A stretch of DNA of 64,000 nucleotides from CAYNRA01 sp046296415 (GTDB taxonomy: Bacteria; Bacteroidota; Bacteroidia; Cytophagales; Spirosomataceae), in the NCBI GenBank assembly GCA_046296415.1, contig JBKBLN010000004.1, forward strand, positions 1 to 64,000. The letters are read 5' to 3'. Both the position numbers and the translations under genes were made by a program. The notes below the pieces were generated by a model that saw nothing but the letters and a program-made list of their open reading frames with translations, had not been told where the DNA came from and did no database searches. Each line of letters starts with the position of its first letter. Within the stretch, counting starts at the first letter, position 1. Below are positions 60,772 through 64,000 of this stretch, piece after piece.

Positions 60772-62019
60772 ATGGAATATTGGATCGGGTATGTGAAAGC
60801 CGGCCTTCGAAAAGTTTTGATTGGAGATTGGCAATTATGGATTATTTATTTTGCCCTTACCACAGTGGGGGTTTTATCGGTGTACAGTTCCTCCTACTCC
60901 ATGGCATTCCGTGAAATGGGCGGAAATACCGAGCATTATTTGGGACTTCACCTCCGAAGTATCGGGATTGGATTGCTGGGGATCATCTTCATGAGCCGAG
61001 TGAACTACCGATGGTTGGCTAAGTCTCCCGAATTGGCCTTGTGGTTAGGAATTCCTCTGTTGGCCTATACCAATCTTCGAGGGGAATCCATTGGTGAAGC
61101 CAGTCGATGGATCCGAATTTTGGGTGTTTCTTTTCAAACGTCCGATTTAATCAAGTTCATTCTCTTGGTCAACGTTGCCTATTTTTTGGCACAAAAGCAA
61201 AACATGGCCAAAGAGGAGTATTCGTTTAAAAGCCTCTCCAAGGCCATTGGCTGGACGGCTTTTTATTGCATGGCATTGGTGAATACAGGTTTTTCTACAG
61301 CTGTTTTGTTGGGTATGACTTGTTTTGCGATGTTCTGGGTTGGTCGGGTGCCGCCCCAATTTTTGATGAAAATGGGTGGATGGGTTAGCTCTACCCTTTT
61401 AGTCATGTTGTTTTCAGGGATCGTAGCCTCCTCTTTTGGTCTTAAATTTGGCCGTGCCGAGGTCGTGATCGACCGGATCGAGTCTTTTGGAAAAGATGCA
61501 TTTAAGGTCAAATGGGATATCAATCGTGATGGCAAAATTGGGGGGGATATCAGCGGAAATTCGGACCAGCGGCTGTATTCCTTGGCGGCCATTGCCAATG
61601 GGGGGCTCAAAGGAGCCGGGCCCGGACATAGTGTCCATCGGTACAAGTTATCGGAATCATTCTCCGACCTAATTTTTTCCGTCATCGTTGAAGAATATGG
61701 GGTCATTGGGGCCGTTCTTGTGATCTGTTTATACTTGTGGTTGTTGTGGAAAGGTTTGAAAAACATACAGGTTACCTACCGTGCTTTTGGCGGACTTTTA
61801 TCCATTGGCCTAACTTTGAGTATTACCATTCAGGCCTTTGCGCATATTTGGGTGAATGTCGGTCTTGCACCTATTACAGGCCAGACATTGCCGCTTGTTA
61901 GCTGGGGAGGTTCTTCTTTTTTATTTACCTCCCTCATGTTTGGGGTCGTCATTGCTATTTCGAAAGGAGAAGAAGATGAAATCCGATCCTCCAGCCGAAG
62001 AAAAAATGTAAAATCATGA
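60772..62019 (+). CDS. ftsW: FtsW/RodA-family peptidoglycan polymerase
   Basis: A 415-residue SEDS-family membrane protein from ATG 60772. SEDS features include VGVLSVYSSSYSMAF, GLHLRSIGIGLLGI, RGESIGEASRWIRILGVSFQTSDLIKF and the C-terminal PLVSWGGSSFLFTSLMFGVVIAIS. Next to murG and a FtsQ start, this is FtsW, which polymerises lipid II at the septum. The extracellular loop near residues 235-280 holds an extra segment with an EF-hand-like loop (DINRDGKIGGDI, 249-260) before the conserved YSLAAIANGG. The stop overlaps the murG start (ATGA). Confidence 0.92.
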   Translation: MEYWIGYVKAGLRKVLIGDWQLWIIYFALTTVGVLSVYSSSYSMAFREMGGNTEHYLGLHLRSIGIGLLGIIFMSRVNYRWLAKSPELALWLGIPLLAYTNLRGESIGEASRWIRILGVSFQTSDLIKFILLVNVAYFLAQKQNMAKEEYSFKSLSKAIGWTAFYCMALVNTGFSTAVLLGMTCFAMFWVGRVPPQFLMKMGGWVSSTLLVMLFSGIVASSFGLKFGRAEVVIDRIESFGKDAFKVKWDINRDGKIGGDISGNSDQRLYSLAAIANGGLKGAGPGHSVHRYKLSESFSDLIFSVIVEEYGVIGAVLVICLYLWLLWKGLKNIQVTYRAFGGLLSIGLTLSITIQAFAHIWVNVGLAPITGQTLPLVSWGGSSFLFTSLMFGVVIAISKGEEDEIRSSSRRKNVKS

Positions 62020-63080
62020 AAATAATCATTAGTGGAGGCGGTACGGGTGGACACATCTATCCAGCCATTGCCATTGCAGACGCTGTCAAAGCACGAATCC
62101 CGGAGGCAGAAATTCTATTTGTAGGGGCGGAGGGGAAAATGGAGATGGAGAAAGTACCTAAAGCGGGTTATCCCATTGAAGGCCTACCAATCGCCGGAAT
62201 TAATCGCCAAAATTGGATGGCGAATCTTGGTTTCCCAGTAAAGCTTGTTCAAAGTATCTGGAAAGCATGGAAAATCGTTCGAAATTTTCGGCCAGATGCG
62301 GTGGTCGGTGTGGGAGGGTATGCTAGCGGACCTACCTTGTGGTGTGCAGGGCGTTTGGGTATCCCCACATTGATTCAAGAACAAAACTCCTTTGCCGGAA
62401 AAACCAATCAATGGCTAGCCGGTAAAGCTAAGCGCATTTGTGTAGCCTATCCCAACATGGAGCGTTTTTTTCCGTCTGATCGAATTCTGTTTACAGGAAA
62501 TCCGGTTCGAGCGGATATTTGCAAACAATTGCCTGAGATGGCCTCGGCTCGTCGTCATTTTGGATTGCATCCAGAACGCCCAACGGTTCTTGTGATCGGA
62601 GGAAGTCAAGGGGCTCGAAGCATCAACTTGGGAGTCGAGAAATACCTTTCTACCATTTTGTCGGCCGGGTATCAAGTGATTTGGCAAACAGGCAAGTCGT
62701 TTTCTGCACCGCCAACTACCGAGGGTGTCTATGTGAGTCCTTTCATTTATGACATGGCCCAAGCCTATGCGGCGGCGGATGTTGTGATTTCACGAGCCGG
62801 AGCTTTGTCGGTATCCGAACTTTGCATAGTTCAAAAGCCGGCTATTTTGGTCCCCTTCCCACATGCTGCCGAGGATCATCAAACAGAAAACGCGCGCGCG
62901 TTGGTGCAAGCCGATGCGGCTGTTTTGATCAAGGATGCGGATGTACAAGGCCAATTGTGGGAACAGCTTAACCACGTATTGACAGACCCAGCGCTTCGAG
63001 CTCGATTATCGAATCAAATGAAATCTTTTGCTAAACCCCAAGCAGCGGCTACCATCGCTGATGAAATTATTCGGTTGTGA
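62016..63080 (+). CDS. murG: UDP-N-acetylglucosamine:lipid I transferase MurG
   Basis: A 354-residue GT-B enzyme. The N-terminal GGGTGGHIYPAIAIADAV loop, GVGGYASGPTLW and IQEQNSFAGKTNQWLA, and the C-terminal IGGSQGARSINLGVEK, SRAGALSVSELCIVQKPAILVPFPHAAEDHQTENARAL are all diagnostic. MurG transfers GlcNAc to lipid I on the inner face of the membrane to give lipid II, the substrate of FtsW. It overlaps ftsW by 4 bp and the next gene by 4 bp. Confidence 0.97.
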   Translation: MKIIISGGGTGGHIYPAIAIADAVKARIPEAEILFVGAEGKMEMEKVPKAGYPIEGLPIAGINRQNWMANLGFPVKLVQSIWKAWKIVRNFRPDAVVGVGGYASGPTLWCAGRLGIPTLIQEQNSFAGKTNQWLAGKAKRICVAYPNMERFFPSDRILFTGNPVRADICKQLPEMASARRHFGLHPERPTVLVIGGSQGARSINLGVEKYLSTILSAGYQVIWQTGKSFSAPPTTEGVYVSPFIYDMAQAYAAADVVISRAGALSVSELCIVQKPAILVPFPHAAEDHQTENARALVQADAAVLIKDADVQGQLWEQLNHVLTDPALRARLSNQMKSFAKPQAAATIADEIIRL

Positions 63081-63862
63081 AAACATTTTTCTCAGAAAGT
63101 ATAGCGGATTATCGAACCTACACGTTCAATTACAGCATTTATGCCATTCGAGAGCCGGGTGATCGGCTCGAAGACATTTATGGAAAAGGTTTTTTGCCCT
63201 ACAGTGCCCAGACCAACATTGAATCCGAGGTATTTTATCTGGCTCGAAGTTTACGGGTAGATTTGGCCAATTTTACCGATACTTCCGAAAATAGACGAGT
63301 GAATCGCTTGGTTGAGCCTCTACAATTAACCTTGGAGGTTGTTCCTAAGTCGGAGGTCGACCTCGAAGACCCTGTTTTTCAGGCATTTTGTTCATCGTAT
63401 ATTTCAGAACGGATCGGGGATGATCACATGAGTGAAGCTCGGTGGAAGTATATTTTATCTTGGGATCTTGGTTCGCATTTGTTCCGTTTTACTTTTCCTG
63501 ATGGCAAACTAGCGGGATTCGTTTTGGCCGCCATGGATGATGAAATCGTGCATTACTGGTTTGCTTTTTTTGATACGGCCTACATGCGGACTCACTCCCT
63601 GGGAAAATGGATGATGTGGCGTGTGATTGCCTGGGCCAAAGAAAACCAACGGCGCTATGTTTATCTGGGGACTGCCTATAAACCAGGCGCTCTGTATAAA
63701 ATTCGGGACCACAAAGGACTTCGTTTTTTTGATGGCTTGCAGTGGAATGAGGATATGAAGTCCTTAAAAGCGCAGTGTGAACAAGACGAAACGCCCTTGT
63801 CCATGGATCGTTTCAAACTCTTAGAAGAACCTCAATTATTTTTGAATTCATTATTGAGATGA
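63077..63862 (+). CDS. Arginyl-tRNA:protein transferase-like (Ate/GNAT fold) protein
   Basis: A 261-residue protein starting at GTG 63077 (GTGA overlap with murG). The C-terminal half (HYWFAFFDTAYMRTHSLGKWMMWRVIAWAKENQRRYVYLGTAYKPGALYKIRD) resembles the Ate/Bpt aminoacyl-tRNA transferase core of the GNAT fold. The N-terminal part (YAIREPGDRLEDIYGKGFLPYS) has no zinc cysteines. Similar genes are found in the cell-wall cluster of some Bacteroidota. It may tag proteins with an amino acid, but a plain acyltransferase role is also possible. Its stop overlaps the next start (ATGA). Confidence 0.65.
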   Translation: MKTFFSESIADYRTYTFNYSIYAIREPGDRLEDIYGKGFLPYSAQTNIESEVFYLARSLRVDLANFTDTSENRRVNRLVEPLQLTLEVVPKSEVDLEDPVFQAFCSSYISERIGDDHMSEARWKYILSWDLGSHLFRFTFPDGKLAGFVLAAMDDEIVHYWFAFFDTAYMRTHSLGKWMMWRVIAWAKENQRRYVYLGTAYKPGALYKIRDHKGLRFFDGLQWNEDMKSLKAQCEQDETPLSMDRFKLLEEPQLFLNSLLR

Positions 63863-64000
63863 AAAAATACACGACTTGGATCGCTTTGGGAAGTGCTCTT
63901 CTATTGATTGGGGCCGTGTTGTTATGGCTCGGAAAAGGTCGAAAAAGTCGAGTATGTGATCGCTTGGTGGTTGAAATTAAAAATCCACCCCATGAAACGT
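63859..64000 (+). CDS. ftsQ: Start of a FtsQ-like division protein (partial)
   Basis: The window ends after 47 codons. The visible part begins MKKYTTWIALGSALLLIGAV, a single N-terminal membrane anchor, followed by RKSRVCDRLVVEIKNPP, the usual Bacteroidota FtsQ beginning before the POTRA domain. Its position after ftsW-murG fits FtsQ. The ATG overlaps the preceding stop (ATGA). Confidence 0.7.
   Translation, partial: MKKYTTWIALGSALLLIGAVLLWLGKGRKSRVCDRLVVEIKNPPHET

Overview
The window comes from a member of the Bacteroidota, most likely a Cytophagales/Spirosomataceae-type bacterium. The evidence is a SusC/SusD pair, a CRTAC1-type FG-GAP lipoprotein, DUF3078, signal peptides ending in AQ, start codons without Shine-Dalgarno sequences, and repeated upstream matches to the Bacteroidota -7 promoter box TAnnTTTG. 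Most of the window looks close to 45-50% G+C by eye. The segment from about 6.9 to 18.7 kb is clearly more A+T-rich.

Layout. 1-4.4 kb: a sulfur module (Crp/Fnr regulator, TauE/SafE exporter, MBL-fold dioxygenase with two rhodanese domains) between two arrays of a hairpin-rich intergenic repeat; the second array contains a 9-N assembly gap. 4.4-6.4 kb: a CDF-like cation transporter and a bile-acid-symporter-family transporter. 6.4-7.4 kb: a gene-free stretch with a second, unrelated tandem repeat. 7.4-18.7 kb: an A+T-rich defence island with overlapping DrmE-like, DrmA and DrmB genes (DISARM core), then a PLD-SF2 helicase-DUF3427 protein. No DNA methyltransferase and no stand-alone DrmC is present in the window. 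A G+C-rich structured element and an HNH endonuclease gene follow, then another copy of the hairpin repeat. A perfect 20-bp direct repeat (6411-6430 and 20088-20107) brackets the island.

20.5-28.8 kb: SusC, SusD and a large calcium-binding FG-GAP lipoprotein, i.e. an outer-membrane uptake locus. 28.8-32.1 kb: a 1-Cys peroxiredoxin, isocitrate dehydrogenase and a divergent LysR regulator. 32.4-35.8 kb: a GntR/UTRA regulator and an Anbu proteasome-like operon (alpha-E, Anbu, transglutaminase) without its usual ATP-grasp partner. 35.9-44.7 kb: phosphoglucosamine mutase, YeiH-type exporter, alpha-L-rhamnosidase, a porin, a class C beta-lactamase-like protein, and a small secreted molybdopterin-domain gene broken by two in-frame TAG codons. 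44.7-57.6 kb: mostly minus-strand housekeeping genes (glycosyltransferases, NUDIX regulator, class II aldolase, DNA alkylation repair, flavoproteins, peptidase, HPP protein, acyltransferase, Ada-like protein, tRNA-Arg, thioesterase, acyl-CoA dehydrogenase, SCP2). 57.7-60.7 kb: an ECF sigma factor with a small partner ORF, an MscS-like channel, DUF3078 and MscL, which fits envelope or osmotic stress. 60.8 kb to the end: part of a division/cell-wall cluster (ftsW, murG, an Ate-like transferase, start of ftsQ) with murC missing from its usual place.

The strongest candidates for something undescribed are the methylase-free DISARM-like island, the double-amber gene at 44.1 kb, the dispersed hairpin-repeat family that borders accessory DNA, and an EF-hand-like insertion in FtsW. 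All functions are assigned from motifs read by eye; no database search was run.
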